DNA of 32,834 bases. It comes from Candidatus Brockarchaeota archaeon (lineage in GTDB: Archaea; Thermoproteota; EX4484-205; JAAOZO01). Shown here one piece after another: positions 32,629-32,834 of the stretch. Location of the stretch: assembly GCA_017601145.1 (NCBI GenBank), contig JAFNIV010000019.1, positions 1 through 32,834 of the forward strand, read 5' to 3'. A program made the position numbers and the translations under genes. Every line of letters starts with the position of its first letter. The stretch's first letter is position 1. The notes under the pieces are model-generated. The model did not search any database and was not told the origin of the DNA. It was given only the letters and a program-made list of their open reading frames with translations.

Positions 32629-32834
32629 AGTGAACTACTCCTCGCTATCGCAAGGAGCTTCCTGCTTCCACGGACAGACTCGCTCCCCACTCACCCACAG
32701 CGGAGGTCTCGGCAAGTGAGACCGTTTCGAGGAACCCGTGTGGAAGGTGGGTTACGGAGGTCTTGCCCTCAGCAGGCGTCTCTTTCGGCCTGTCCCATGC
32801 CTACTAGGTCTGCCAGCCCTTCCAGCCAAGCAGA
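32629..32834 (-). mobile_element. IS200/IS605 TnpB element, right end, clipped by window edge
   Basis: The last 200 bases are sharply GC-rich against the AT-rich chromosome. Read on the minus strand they end in GAAGCTCCTTGCGATAGCG then AGGAGTAGTTCAC, the classic right-end hairpin of TnpB elements (8-bp stem at 32638-32645 and 32650-32657, loop TATC, one G-T). The element should run off to the right; its outer end is near 32629-32630. This segment should also encode the 3' end of the TnpB guide RNA. Confidence 0.75.
32645..32800 (-). pseudogene. tnpB: TnpB C-terminal tail, frameshifted
   Basis: In one minus-strand frame the bases from 32800 down to a TAG at 32645-32647 encode KETPAEGKTSVTHLPHGF followed by LETVSLAETSAVGEWG and ASLSVEAGSSLR, a tail of the kind seen in TnpB proteins of this element type; the stop lies in the hairpin loop. 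Two stop codons lie just upstream in that frame, while another frame gives AWLEGLADLVGMGQAERDAC, so the frame appears broken by a small shift near 32770. Either the TnpB is inactive or translation ends earlier and this part acts only as RNA. Confidence 0.5.

Overview
The window looks like a piece of an AT-rich archaeal chromosome, most likely from a thermophilic member of the Thermoproteota. The support is archaeal TATA boxes of the TTTAAATA type about 26 bases upstream of many starts (often implying leaderless mRNAs), Shine-Dalgarno motifs of the GGTGAT type inside operons, an Ogg2-type 8-oxoguanine glycosylase, a matrixin-like protease with thermopsin-style repeats, and several TnpB-family insertion sequence remnants. 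I cannot name a genus from the sequence alone. I saw no tRNA, rRNA or CRISPR array.

Layout. 1-1280: the tail of a TnpB element that cut the 5' end off an NDH-2-type dehydrogenase gene. 1394-5858: protein-isoaspartate methyltransferase, a secreted zinc protease, rubredoxin and a glutamine-amidotransferase-like protein. 6204-13757: a ten-gene operon for a membrane-bound, complex-I-like group 4 [NiFe] hydrogenase. 13767-15289: endonuclease III and an Ogg2 glycosylase with an extra N-terminal region, on the other strand. 15651-16786: a phosphoglycerate-dehydrogenase-like gene preceded by a 30-codon leader ORF that ends in Ser and Cys codons, followed by a hairpin around the start site. 16953-22503: a metal-handling cluster (CopA with a YHS domain, a stand-alone YHS protein, a small membrane protein, a decayed CBS-domain gene and mercuric reductase). 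22552-28524: a GT-B glycosyltransferase, a decayed unknown gene, a Gfo/Idh/MocA oxidoreductase, a TnpB relic, an aldo-keto reductase and a processive GT2 glycosyltransferase. 28987-32468: a three-gene operon of a secreted, membrane-anchored CARDB/NEW3-like protein with an ABC-2 exporter. 32629-32834: the GC-rich right end of another TnpB element, cut by the window edge.

The most interesting points are these. (1) The 'nuo' operon is not a plain complex I: its large subunit keeps all four [NiFe] cysteines and its small subunit has the hydrogenase CxxC pattern, yet it carries a NuoA-like subunit and NuoJ/K/L-type membrane parts. One antiporter-like subunit has lost two of the conserved channel lysines. 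(2) Three metal genes (copA, the YHS gene, merA) share a palindrome TATAAC-N3-GTTATA (exact in two, one mismatch in the third) placed at the core promoter between or overlapping the TATA box and start site, which suggests one metal-responsive repressor. (3) The serA-like gene has a promoter, ribosome site, Ser/Cys-ending leader peptide and SD-flanking hairpin arranged like a translational attenuator.

Decayed genes and IS remnants are common here, so this part of the chromosome has been reworked by TnpB-family elements. All functions are inferred from motifs and context; no searches were run.
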